Below are positions 15,989 through 24,080 of a stretch of DNA of 64,000 nt, piece by piece (positions within the stretch are counted from its first letter, which is position 1; every line of letters starts with the position of its first letter). The position numbers and the translations under genes are program-made. Under the pieces are notes generated by a model, which had not been told where the DNA came from, did not search any database, and was given only the letters and a program-made list of their open reading frames with translations. Source of the stretch: Streptomyces sp. NBC_01294 (GTDB lineage: Bacteria; Actinomycetota; Actinomycetes; Streptomycetales; Streptomycetaceae); contig NZ_CP108423.1 of the NCBI RefSeq assembly GCF_035917235.1, positions 2,046,001 to 2,110,000 of the forward strand, read 5' to 3'.

Positions 15989-16513
15989 TCAGGGTTTCGC
16001 GCCGCGCGGCACGACCATGTCGGTCATTCGGGCGGCACCCGGTTCGAGAGACGACCAAGGCCCCGGCACGCGCAGGACCGCGATCGCGGACGTCGGGAAC
16101 TTCGTACGGGTCTGCTCCAGCGCGTAGCCGTCCGCCTCACCGGCAAGCAGCAGAATCAGCTCCTGCACGCCCGGGTTGTGCCCGATCAGCATCAGCGTCC
16201 GCACGTGCGCGGGAACCTCCCGTACGACGCCGAGCAACTCCCCGGCTGTCGCGCGGTAGATGCGCGCGTCGTGGATCACGGGTGTGGTGGCGCCGAACTC
16301 GGCCGCGACGAGGTCCCACGTCTGGCGGGTGCGGTGGGCGGAGGAACACACGACGAGGTCGGGAACGCAGCCGGCCTCGCGCAGCCAGCGGCCGGCTTCG
16401 GGTGCGTCACGGCGGCCGCGCGGGGCGAGCGGCCGCTCGGAGTCGGGCACCTCCGGCCAGGCGGACTTGGCGTGCCGCAGGACGACCAGGCGCCGGGAGT
16501 CATCCGACGTCAT
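15989..16513 (-). CDS. SixA-type histidine phosphatase
   Basis: The 174-residue product carries the RHG-type motif LVVLRHAKSAWPE at residues 9-21, the second-site arginine in CSSAHRTRQTWDLV, and the second catalytic histidine in LMLIGHNPGVQEL. These are the marks of SixA-like phosphohistidine phosphatases. The ATG overlaps the stop of the CysRS-like gene by 4 bases, so the two are co-translated. Substrate unknown; removal of phosphate from phosphohistidine is the family activity. About 160 bases between this stop and the WYL gene hold nothing recognised. Confidence 0.87.
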   Translation of the reverse strand: MTSDDSRRLVVLRHAKSAWPEVPDSERPLAPRGRRDAPEAGRWLREAGCVPDLVVCSSAHRTRQTWDLVAAEFGATTPVIHDARIYRATAGELLGVVREVPAHVRTLMLIGHNPGVQELILLLAGEADGYALEQTRTKFPTSAIAVLRVPGPWSSLEPGAARMTDMVVPRGAKP

Positions 16514-17340
16514 GGCGTCGCCTGGTGCTGGTGGCCGACCTCGCGCGCGAGGTCCAGCCCGAGGACGCGGTCGAGGAAGGCGAACGTCTCGAACTTGGCG
16601 CCGGCCGGCACGTCGGCGCGCGTCGCCATGCCGACCAGCATGCCCAGGACAGCGGGGACGCCGAGATCATCGGCGAGCGCTGCATGAGCCTGTCGCAGCA
16701 CGTCGGCAGGGATCGGCCTGGACGGCTCCTGCGCCCAGTCGGCCACCTGCTGCCGCCAACGCCCCAGCGTCCGCCGGGCCTCGTCGAGCGCGGCGCTGGT
16801 GACCGTGACCGGCGTGCTGTGTGCGTGGCCGAGCAACAGCAGCCGCACCGCCAGCGGATCGGTCCCCGCTGGGGCGAACGCGTTCAGGAGGCCCGGGGCG
16901 AGGAGGTGGTCACGGCCCGGGACGCCTCCGTCCGGGGGTGCTGGGCTGACCTGTCCCACGTCGATCCAGACCGCGCCGGCGGCGTCCTGTCCGGGGGTGC
17001 CGTGAGCGAGCACGTGCACCTCGGCAGCGGCGCAAAGCGTCTCGGTCAGATCATGTCCACCGACGGTGGCGGGTGGGTGGATGCCGAGATCGGACATGGC
17101 GCGATCGAGCGCCTGGGATTGCCCATCCGGCAGTTCCGGTGTGATGAGGACCGTCTGGGACTCCAGGCCATGCAGCTCCGCGGTGCGCGCCAGCACGTCG
17201 CCGACCAGGGGCGTCCGTACGTGCACCGCCCCGATCTCGGTGTCGATGACCGGCAGGTGGACGCAGATGCGCAGCAGATGGCGGTGTGCGGAAGGAATCT
17301 CCACGGAGCGGCCGGTGCGGGTGTCGGCGATACGCAGCAT
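16510..17340 (-). CDS. Cysteinyl-tRNA synthetase-like protein without clear catalytic motifs
   Basis: I place the start at the ATG 17338-17340 (MLRIADTRTGRSVEIP), giving 276 residues. The first ~75 residues follow the CysRS/MshC pattern (RICVHLPVIDTEIGAVHVRT, LVGDVLARTAELHG), where CGPTVYD and HIGHARTY would stand. The C-terminal part matches the CysRS helical domain (LAVRLLLLGHAHSTPV, LGRWRQQVADWAQEP, LDRVLGLDLAREVG). The HIGH histidines and zinc-binding cysteines are not conserved and no KMSKS motif is visible, so aminoacylation is doubtful. Such proteins are conserved in Streptomyces. The gene is coupled to the SixA-like gene. Confidence 0.7.
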   Translation of the reverse strand: MLRIADTRTGRSVEIPSAHRHLLRICVHLPVIDTEIGAVHVRTPLVGDVLARTAELHGLESQTVLITPELPDGQSQALDRAMSDLGIHPPATVGGHDLTETLCAAAEVHVLAHGTPGQDAAGAVWIDVGQVSPAPPDGGVPGRDHLLAPGLLNAFAPAGTDPLAVRLLLLGHAHSTPVTVTSAALDEARRTLGRWRQQVADWAQEPSRPIPADVLRQAHAALADDLGVPAVLGMLVGMATRADVPAGAKFETFAFLDRVLGLDLAREVGHQHQATP

Positions 17341-17508
17341 GATGTGGAGGCTAGTCGTGGAAACCTCCGGCACCGGGGAGGACCTGACCAGGACGCCGAC
17401 GTTGTGGAACACCGCGCGTCGCACGATCGCGGGGCCGGCGCCCTTTCAGCCCCCAGGAAGCCGGTCGGCGGGCAGGAGCCCAGGGGGCACCAGGACCGAG
17501 GTGGACGG

Positions 17509-18159
17509 TCAGGCGTGGTTGACCGGGAGGACGTCCGGGGAAAGGGCGCCCGCGTGGGCCGCGGCCGAGGTCATGAGCTTGCGGTGGTGGCGGCGGCAGA
17601 GGACCTCGTAGCCGATCTCCTCCGCCGGGCGGTTCACGTCGCCGACGAAGACCTGGGCGCCCTCGACCACCATCGCCCCGCCCACCGTACGGGCGTTGTG
17701 CGTGGCCCGGGCGCCGCACCAGCACAGTGCCTCGACCTGGAGCTGCTCCAAGCGGTCCGCCAGCTCGATCAGACGCTGCGAGCCCGGGAAGAGCTTCGTG
17801 CGGAAGTCCGTGGTGATCCCGAAGGCGAACACGTCCAGCCCGAGGTCGTCCACGATCCGGGCCAGCTGGTCGATCTGCTCCGGGGCGAGGAACTGCGCCT
17901 CGTCCACGATCACGTAGTCCGCCCTGCCGCCCTTCGACAGCTGCGCGACCAGGTACGCGTACAGGTCCATGCCCTCCGGCGCCTCGACCGCCTCCGTCAC
18001 CAGGCCCAGGCGCGAGGACAGCTTGCCCTCGCCCGCCCGGTCGTCACGGGTGAAGATCACGCCCTGGAGTCCCCGCGCATCGCGGTTGTGCGCGATCTGG
18101 AGCGCCAGGGTGCTCTTTCCGCAGTCCATCGTTCCGGAGAAGAACACCAGCTCGGGCAT
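17509..18159 (-). CDS. tdk: Thymidine kinase
   Basis: The 216-residue enzyme phosphorylates thymidine to dTMP in the salvage pathway. It has the P-loop SGTMDCGKST (8-17), the Walker B/base motif VIVDEAQFL (83-91), the lasso/thymidine segment VVEGAQVFVG, and zinc-site cysteines at ALCWCGA and EVLCRRHH. The length is normal for the tetrameric type II family. The ATG at 18157-18159 has GAAAGG about 12 bases upstream. A deleted copy of the gene lies at 10010-10280 in the same orientation. Confidence 0.95.
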   Translation of the reverse strand: MPELVFFSGTMDCGKSTLALQIAHNRDARGLQGVIFTRDDRAGEGKLSSRLGLVTEAVEAPEGMDLYAYLVAQLSKGGRADYVIVDEAQFLAPEQIDQLARIVDDLGLDVFAFGITTDFRTKLFPGSQRLIELADRLEQLQVEALCWCGARATHNARTVGGAMVVEGAQVFVGDVNRPAEEIGYEVLCRRHHRKLMTSAAAHAGALSPDVLPVNHA

Positions 18160-18239
18160 GGGGAGTACGGGACCTTTCGGGTCGTGCGGTAGGTGGGGGT
18201 AGGTGGGTGGTCGAGGGCGGCGGCGGGTGGCCGGCGCGG

Positions 18240-19442
18240 TCAGGTGCGGATTTCGAGCAGCGGGACCAGCTGCTCCGCCGCCGTCATCGAGCCGTGCATG
18301 CCGACGAGCGCGGACTCGTTCGGCTCGTTGCGCGAGGCGGTGATCGCGACATCGGCCTGGGCGGCCGCGACCACGTCGCCGATCCGCCCGAGCACCCGCT
18401 CGTCGCACTCCCCCGGCACACCGAACCAGCCCAGTTCCAGGGCTTCTTCGCGGCTCGCGACCCAGAACCGGTCGCCGAGCACCTCGCGCCACACGGTCAG
18501 CACGTCGTTCTGCGCGCCCGGCACCGCGTACACGTGCCGGGCCCGGCCCTCGCCGCCCAGCAGGGCCACGCCGGCGCCCAGCTCCCAGTCCTCGTCGAAG
18601 TCGATCCGGGAGTCCTCGTCGAAGGGGACGTCGACCATGCCGTGGTCCGCGGTCACGTACAGCGCGGTGCGCGGCGGCAGCTGCTCGGCGATCCGCTGGA
18701 CGAGCCGGTCGACCAGCATCAGCTGGCCTCGCCAGGCGTCGGAGTCCACGCCGTGGCGGTGGCCGGCGCCGTCGAGCTCGCTGAAGTACGTGTACACGAG
18801 CGAGCGGTCGCCCGCCGCGAGCTGGATGGCCGCGAGGTCCATCCGCTCCTCGCCGGTCATCCGCCCGTGGAAGGTGCCACCGCTCAGCGCGACCTTGGTG
18901 AGCGGGGTGGTCTGGAAAGCGGGCGAGGACACCTGGGCGGTCGCCACACCGGCCTTGTCGGCCTGCTGGAAGACCGTCGGGTACGGCTGCCAGGGCTTCG
19001 GCGGGGTCCACGGGTGCCAGCGGAGCTGGTTCATCAGCTCGCCGCTGGCCGGGTTGCGCACGGCGTAGCCGGGCAGGCCGTGGCGGGCGGGCGGCAGGCC
19101 GGTGCCGACGGAGGCCAGCGAGGTGGCGGTGGTCGCGGGGAAGCCCGCGGTGATCGGGCGGCCGGTGCCGCCGCGCGAGCTGCCGAGGAGGGAGGTGAGG
19201 TACGGGGCCTCGTCCGGGTGGTCCTTGATCTGTTCCCAGCCCATGCCGTCGACCAGGAACACGCAGTTCCGGTCGGCCGGGGTCAGCTCGGCGATGGCGG
19301 CGGTGAAGCCGGGGACGCCCTGGCCGGCCACGAGCGTGGGCAGCAGGTCGGCGAGCGAACCGGTGCCGTACTCCGGGACGGGGGCGCCGGCCAGGTCCAG
19401 CAGCTCCGGCTCGGCCCAGTTCTGCGCCGCGGAGTAGGCCAT
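18240..19442 (-). CDS. Alkaline-phosphatase-superfamily nucleotide pyrophosphatase/phosphodiesterase
   Basis: The 400-residue product shows the NPP-type active site: VFLVDGMGWEQI (first metal Asp), the nucleophile threonine in GFPATTATSLAS, DGAGHRHGVDSD, and VTADHGMVDVP (Asp-His metal ligands). No signal peptide or membrane segment is seen, so it is probably cytoplasmic. It overlaps the stop of the DUF5998 gene by one base. The pair lies just upstream of tdk, with which it may share a transcript; the substrate is unknown. Confidence 0.85.
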   Translation of the reverse strand: MAYSAAQNWAEPELLDLAGAPVPEYGTGSLADLLPTLVAGQGVPGFTAAIAELTPADRNCVFLVDGMGWEQIKDHPDEAPYLTSLLGSSRGGTGRPITAGFPATTATSLASVGTGLPPARHGLPGYAVRNPASGELMNQLRWHPWTPPKPWQPYPTVFQQADKAGVATAQVSSPAFQTTPLTKVALSGGTFHGRMTGEERMDLAAIQLAAGDRSLVYTYFSELDGAGHRHGVDSDAWRGQLMLVDRLVQRIAEQLPPRTALYVTADHGMVDVPFDEDSRIDFDEDWELGAGVALLGGEGRARHVYAVPGAQNDVLTVWREVLGDRFWVASREEALELGWFGVPGECDERVLGRIGDVVAAAQADVAITASRNEPNESALVGMHGSMTAAEQLVPLLEIRT

Positions 19443-20038
19443 CAGCGGGTGGGGGCCGACGTGGCGGCCGTGGCTTCGCTGAGCGCCTGTGCGAAGACCA
19501 GGGTCTGGCGCACGGCCTCCGGGCCGTCGCCGGCCTCGCTGACCCGCAGGCTGAGGTCGTCGGCGGTGGAGTTGCCGGTGTAGCCGTGGTCGGAGTCACA
19601 GTTCGGGTCGCCGCAGGCGGCCGGCTCCAGGTCGATCCTCGAGACCGCGCCCCAGCCGATGGTCAGGACGACCTCGCGGGGCAGGGTGCCGGGGGTGTAG
19701 GACTCCGGGTTGGCGACGACGCGGCTCAGCACCACGGAGGAGATGCTGGACAGCTTGACCGACTCGGTGGAGGTGGTCGCGTACGGGGACGGGGACCCGG
19801 CGTCGGCGGCCTGCTCGTCGGTGTGGCTGACGATGAAACGGTTGCCGGTCAGGACCAGCACGGTGACGTGGCGGCGCACCTCGTTGGAGTCGAAGGTCGT
19901 CTCCTGGTGGACCAGGTACGACGAAATCGGCTCGCCGCCCACCGCGGCCTCCACCGCCTCGGCCACGAGGGCCGGGTAGTAGCCGCTGCGCTCGATCGCC
20001 GTGCGCAGCCCCTGGGTCGTCGTACCGGATTTCGCCAT
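19442..20038 (-). CDS. DUF5998 family protein
   Basis: I choose the ATG at 20036-20038 (MAKSGTTTQGLRTAIERSGY), giving 198 residues; the ATG three codons upstream is less likely. The family is confined to actinobacteria and has no known function. The middle (VTVLVLTGNRFIVSHTDEQA, VKLSSISSVVLSRVV) has the feel of a PH-like beta fold, followed by a CGDPNCDSDHGYTG segment with two cysteines. A TAGGAT hexamer ends 7 bases before the start codon, which would place transcription start at or next to the ATG; the mRNA may be leaderless. Confidence 0.85.
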   Translation of the reverse strand: MAKSGTTTQGLRTAIERSGYYPALVAEAVEAAVGGEPISSYLVHQETTFDSNEVRRHVTVLVLTGNRFIVSHTDEQAADAGSPSPYATTSTESVKLSSISSVVLSRVVANPESYTPGTLPREVVLTIGWGAVSRIDLEPAACGDPNCDSDHGYTGNSTADDLSLRVSEAGDGPEAVRQTLVFAQALSEATAATSAPTR

Positions 20039-20088
20039 GAGGTCCATCCTAAGGCCCCTCCGGTGCCCTCAGACCGCGCCGGACCCGG

Positions 20089-22923
20089 TCAGTAACTGGG
20101 GAGGGTCCGCGGGCCGAGATCGTCGCGGGCGGGCGGGTGGGCGACGCGGACGGTGGCGCTGAGCACGGACAGGCCTTCGGCCGCGACCACCACGGGCTCC
20201 AGGGTGACCCCGACCACCTCGGGGTGGTCGTCGACGAGGCGCGAGAGCCGCAGGAGCAGCTCCTCCAGGGCCGGGGTGTCCACGGGGTCGCTGCCGCGCC
20301 AGCCGAAGAGGAGGGGGGCCGCCCGGATGGACCGGATCAGTCCGGCGGCGTCGCGGTCGGTGGCGGGCACGAGCCGGTGGGCGGTGTCCCCGAGCAGCTC
20401 TGAGGCGACGCCGGCCAGCCCGAAGGAGAGGACGGCTCCCGCCGCGGGGTCGATCACGGAGCGGACCACGGTGTCGACGCCGCGCGGCACCATGGCCTGC
20501 ACCACCGGCTGGAGCTCCGCCGGCTTGCCCAGCAGCTCGGTGATCTCCTCGTACGAGCGCCTGAGCTCGGCTTCGCTCGTGAGGTCGAGGCGTACGCCGC
20601 CCAGGTCTGCGCGGTGGCGCAGGTGCGGGGCGGTGGTCTTCAGGGCGACCGGGTAGCCCAGGATCCCGGCGGCCCGGACCGCCGCGTCGGCACTCGGCGC
20701 GGGCAGGGTGGACAGGACGCGGATCCCGTACCGCGCGAGCAGCTCGCGGGCGTCCCAGTCGGTCAGGGTCAGCACGGCCCCGCCGTCGACGTCCGCCAGC
20801 AGCCCGGCCAGCTGGGCGGCGGTCCCGGCCTCGTCTATGTCCTCGTACTCGGGGACCTGCCCGACCTCGGCGAGTCCCCGCCGCCACTGCCCGTACCGGA
20901 CGGCTTCGGCGAGGGCCCGTACGGCCCGCTCGGCGGCGGGGTAACTGGGGATCCGGCCCGATCCGGCCCGCCCGGGGTTCGAGGGGACGGGCGCGGCCGC
21001 GGGCGCGGGGCGTGCGTACGGGCTCCGGGGCAAAGCCCCCGCGGGGTGGGGCTCCGTGTGCGGTACGGCGGGAAGGGGCGGGGCGGGGGACGTGCTCCGC
21101 GCGGCGGAAAGGGCTTCGACGAGTTCGCCGAGCTCCACGTGCACCACGGCCACGGGCTTGCCCGGAATCTCGGCGACGGCCTCCCGCAGCGCGCCGGCGA
21201 GGTCGTCGGCCAGCGCGTGTTCGCTGACCCACGGAATGGCCGTGACCACCACCGCGTCGCAGTCGTCGGAGGCGAGCGCGGCGGCGAGGGCGGCGCGGAA
21301 GTCCTCGGGCGAGGCGGCCGTCGTCAGGTCCAGCGGCGGCAGCGGCCGCAGGCCCTGGGTCAGGCAGGCGTCGTAGGTGAGGACGCCGAGGGACTCGGAG
21401 TTGCCGAGGATCGCGATCCGGGGCCCGGCGGGCAGCGGCTGCGCGGCCAGCAGGAGGCCGACGTCCACCAATTCGGTGACCGTGTCGACGCGGATGACGC
21501 CGGCTTGCCGCAGCAGGGCGGAGACGGTGGCCTCCGGCAGCCTGGTGTCGGGGACGACGAGCCCGGCCGGGGTGTGGCGGCCGCCCTTGGCGACGACCAC
21601 CGGCTTCACGGCTGCGGTGCGCCGGGCGAGGCGGCTGAACTTCCGCGGGTTGCCCAGGGTTTCGAGGTACATCAGGGCGACGTCGGTCGTCTCGTCGTCG
21701 TACCAGTACTGGAGGATGTCGTTGCCCGAGACGTCGGCCCGGTTCCCCGCGGAGATGAAGGAGGACAGTCCTTCGCCGCGCCGGAGCAGTGCGGAGAGCA
21801 GGGCGATCCCGATCGCCCCGGACTGCGTGAACAGGCCGATCCGGCCGCGCGTCGGCATCGGCGCGGGGGTCAGCGAGGCGTTGAGCTCCACCTCCGGCGC
21901 GGTGTTGATCACCCCGTAGGCGTTGGGTCCGATCAGCCGCATGCCGTACGAGCGCACCTGCCGCACCAGTTCGCGCTGGCGGGCGAGGCCGGCCGGGCCG
22001 CTGTCCCCGTATCCGGCGGACAGGACGACGAGGCCCTGCACCCCGTGCTCGCCGCAGGCGGCCACGGCCTCGGGGACGCGGTCGGCCGGAACCGCGATCA
22101 CCGCAAGGTCGACCGGGGCGCCGATGGCCTCGACGGTGCGGTAGGCGCGCACGCCGTCGAGCAGGTCGCGCGTGACGGCCTCGTTGACGGCGTAGAGGTG
22201 GCCGTGGAAGCCGCTGTCCCGCAGGTTGCGCAGCGCGGCCGCGCCCACGCCCGCACCGGAGCGACTGACTCCGACGACGGCCACCGAGCCGGGGGCCAGC
22301 AGCCGCTGCACCGAGCGGGCCTCGGCCCGCTGTTCGCGGGCGCGCTGCACGGCGAGGGACTCGGCGGTGGGTTCGAGGTCGAGGGTGAGGTGGACGGAGC
22401 CGTCCTCGAAGCTGCGCTTCTGCTGGTAGCCGACGTCCGTGAACACCTTGATCATCTTGGTGTTGGCGGGCAGCACCTCGGCGGCGAACCGGCGGATGCC
22501 GCGCTCCCGGGCCACCGCGCCGATGTGTTCGAGGAGTGCGGAGGCGACGCCGCGGCCCTGGTGGGCGTCCTGGACGAGGAAGGCGACCTCGGCCTCGTCG
22601 GCGGGCGCGGAGGCGGGGCGGCCGTCGGGGCCGATGCGGTCGAAGCGGACGGTGCCGATGAACTCCCCGCCGATGGTCGCCGCGAGGCCGACCCGGTCCA
22701 CGAAGTCGTGGTGCGTGAAGCGGCGCACGTCGCGGTCGGAGAGCCGGGGATAGGGGGCGAAGAAGCGGTAGTACTTCGACTCGTCCGAGACCTGCTCGTA
22801 GAAGCTGACGAGCCGGCCCGCGTCCTCGGTGGTGATGGGCCTGATCCGGGCGGTGCCGCCGTCGCGGAGGACGACATCGGCTTCCCAGTGGGCCGGGTAG
22901 GAGGGGTCCGACTCGATGGTCAT
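20089..22923 (-). CDS. Acyl-CoA synthetase (NDP-forming)/GNAT fusion, Pat-type lysine acetyltransferase
   Basis: The 944-residue protein starts with a GNAT domain (about 1-190: IRPITTEDAGRLVSFYEQVS, acetyl-CoA loop VQDAHQGRGVASALLEHIG). A CoA-binding Rossmann domain (LLAPGSVAVVGVSRSGAGVG) and succinyl-CoA-ligase-like domains (GRIGLFTQSGAIGIALLSAL) follow, with an ATP-grasp domain (about 690-944: LLARYGIRVLSTLPAPSADA). E. coli PatZ has the reverse domain order. Such enzymes acetylate and inactivate acyl-CoA synthetases. A Pro/Ala linker at about 610-650 is poorly conserved. A TTGCAC-18-CTAATG promoter is seen upstream. Confidence 0.9.
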   Translation of the reverse strand: MTIESDPSYPAHWEADVVLRDGGTARIRPITTEDAGRLVSFYEQVSDESKYYRFFAPYPRLSDRDVRRFTHHDFVDRVGLAATIGGEFIGTVRFDRIGPDGRPASAPADEAEVAFLVQDAHQGRGVASALLEHIGAVARERGIRRFAAEVLPANTKMIKVFTDVGYQQKRSFEDGSVHLTLDLEPTAESLAVQRAREQRAEARSVQRLLAPGSVAVVGVSRSGAGVGAAALRNLRDSGFHGHLYAVNEAVTRDLLDGVRAYRTVEAIGAPVDLAVIAVPADRVPEAVAACGEHGVQGLVVLSAGYGDSGPAGLARQRELVRQVRSYGMRLIGPNAYGVINTAPEVELNASLTPAPMPTRGRIGLFTQSGAIGIALLSALLRRGEGLSSFISAGNRADVSGNDILQYWYDDETTDVALMYLETLGNPRKFSRLARRTAAVKPVVVAKGGRHTPAGLVVPDTRLPEATVSALLRQAGVIRVDTVTELVDVGLLLAAQPLPAGPRIAILGNSESLGVLTYDACLTQGLRPLPPLDLTTAASPEDFRAALAAALASDDCDAVVVTAIPWVSEHALADDLAGALREAVAEIPGKPVAVVHVELGELVEALSAARSTSPAPPLPAVPHTEPHPAGALPRSPYARPAPAAAPVPSNPGRAGSGRIPSYPAAERAVRALAEAVRYGQWRRGLAEVGQVPEYEDIDEAGTAAQLAGLLADVDGGAVLTLTDWDARELLARYGIRVLSTLPAPSADAAVRAAGILGYPVALKTTAPHLRHRADLGGVRLDLTSEAELRRSYEEITELLGKPAELQPVVQAMVPRGVDTVVRSVIDPAAGAVLSFGLAGVASELLGDTAHRLVPATDRDAAGLIRSIRAAPLLFGWRGSDPVDTPALEELLLRLSRLVDDHPEVVGVTLEPVVVAAEGLSVLSATVRVAHPPARDDLGPRTLPSY

Positions 22924-22969
22924 GGGCCTACCTTACGGCCGGATCGGCCCGGACAGCGCTCGCGCGGCG

Positions 22970-22999
22970 CATTAGGCAAGACCTGACAAATCAGTGCAA
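22970..22999 (-). promoter_or_regulatory. Possible sigma-70-type promoter of the Pat-type gene
   Basis: On the minus strand TTGCAC (22994-22999) and CTAATG (22970-22975) are spaced by 18 bases in an AT-richer patch of the divergent gap. The spacing would leave a 40-base leader before the ATG at 22923. Assigned by eye. Confidence 0.35.
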
Positions 23000-23068
23000 G
23001 CTGGGGAAGGCCGAGCGGCCGAAAATCCGGGCCGGAGGCCGGTCGGAGCATTCCGGGCGTCGTGAGAG

Positions 23069-23084
23069 ACTGGTCTAGACAACC
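23069..23084. promoter_or_regulatory. DasR-responsive element (dre) before ptsH
   Basis: The sequence ACTGGTCTAGACAACC matches the known dre consensus ACTGGTCTAGACCACT in its first 12 positions and one more. It lies 24 bases before the ptsH start codon. DasR, the GntR regulator of chitin and N-acetylglucosamine use, is known to repress pts genes in Streptomyces through such sites, with relief by glucosamine-6-phosphate. Confidence 0.85.
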
Positions 23085-23107
23085 GTAAGAACCTGAAGGG
23101 CATCACC

Positions 23108-23389
23108 ATGGCAGAGCGCCGCGTCAACGTCGGTTGGGCCGAGGGCCTGCACGCTCGTCCCGCCTCGATCTTCGTCCGTGCGACGACCGCTTCCGGCGTC
23201 CCGGTGACCATCGCGAAGTCCGGCGGCGACCCCGTCAACGCCGCCTCCATGCTGGCGGTTCTGGGCCTGGGCGCCCAGGGCGGCGAGGAGATCGTCCTCG
23301 CCTCCGAGGCCGAGGGTGCGGAGGCCGCGCTGGACCGCCTCGCGAAGCTGGTCGCCGAGGGTCTCGAGGAGCTCCCCGAGACCGTCTGA
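23108..23389 (+). CDS. ptsH: Phosphocarrier protein HPr
   Basis: This 93-residue protein relays phosphate from enzyme I to PTS permeases. The active histidine H15 lies in GLHARPAS, and a serine equivalent to the regulatory Ser46 occurs at S47 (NAASMLAVLGLGA). The ATG follows GAAGGG at a 9-base distance. A dre site covers the promoter region, which points to DasR control, and a strong hairpin follows the stop. The gene is monocistronic and divergent from the Pat-type gene. Confidence 0.96.
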   Translation: MAERRVNVGWAEGLHARPASIFVRATTASGVPVTIAKSGGDPVNAASMLAVLGLGAQGGEEIVLASEAEGAEAALDRLAKLVAEGLEELPETV

Positions 23390-23418
23390 CCCTTCGGGTT
23401 CGACCCACGCAGGATGAG

Positions 23419-23464
23419 CGGCGAAGCCGCGGCCCCCGACGCCCCGGGGGCCGCGGCTTCGCCG
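23419..23464 (+). terminator. Strong hairpin after ptsH
   Basis: A perfect 19-bp stem (23419-23437 with 23446-23464; arms begin CGGCGAAGCCGCGG) closes on an 8-base loop, starting 30 bases after the ptsH stop. There is no T-run, as is common for Streptomyces terminators. Confidence 0.8.
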
Positions 23465-24080
23465 TTCCGGCGCCGGGCCCGGCCGGCGCGCTCTGCCACG
23501 CGGCGCGACGGGCGCCGGGGAAACCACCCGCCCATCCTGAGGGCCGGCCCCGGGCCGTCGGCTCCGCCGCGTGGCCCGCCGGGGCAGACCTCACCGCCCG
23601 CCCGAAGAGCCGGGCCCCGGCCGCCGCGCCCCGCCACGCGAAGCGACGGCCGCCCGGGGCGGGCCTCCTCACCCGCCCCGGACGGTTCCCGCGCCCGCAA
23701 GGAGCCGGCCCACCCGACCGCCCAGGGGGCCGGGAACCCGGCCGCTGCGGGAAGGCTGCTCCGGACCCCTCCGGACCCCTCCGGATCCCGTCCGGCCTGA
23801 CGGTGCGTAAGCCGGCGCAGCCCCCGCCCCCGCCGGGCGGCGGGCCGAGAGCGCCCGGCCCCGCAGATACGGGCCCGCCGATGCAGGCGATCCGATGCAG
23901 GCGGGCCCGCCTGCGGAATCGAACCCTCGCGGGACCGGACCTCGGGAAATCCTGCTCGGCAGAGAAATCGCCCCTGCCCCGCTCCGCAGGAATTCTGCAC
24001 GGCGAATTCACCCGGTTTGAAATCCACCCGGCCGCCGCGCAGCGAATTCCCGCGCATCCCGCCTTTGTATACGGCGTCTG
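23465..24080. other. 616-base gene-free stretch
   Basis: Between the ptsH hairpin and the stop of the convergent GntR gene I see no convincing gene. The first 350 bases are very G+C-rich with random long open frames. From about 23930 the composition becomes less G+C-rich with several GAATTC-like motifs (GGAATTCTGC, GCGAATTCACC, GCGAATTCCC), and TTTGTATAC precedes the GntR stop. A stretch at 23918-23945 resembles a tRNA T-loop (see rejected items). Confidence 0.5.

Noticed and set aside
10003..16000. Insertion sequence or integrase as cause of the debris
   Set aside because: I found no transposase, integrase or terminal inverted repeats; the visible junctions are short-repeat deletions.
23915..23950. 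tRNA-like GGGTTCGATTCC on the minus strand
   Set aside because: The flanking stem is not complementary and no acceptor stem or CCA-side partner is found.
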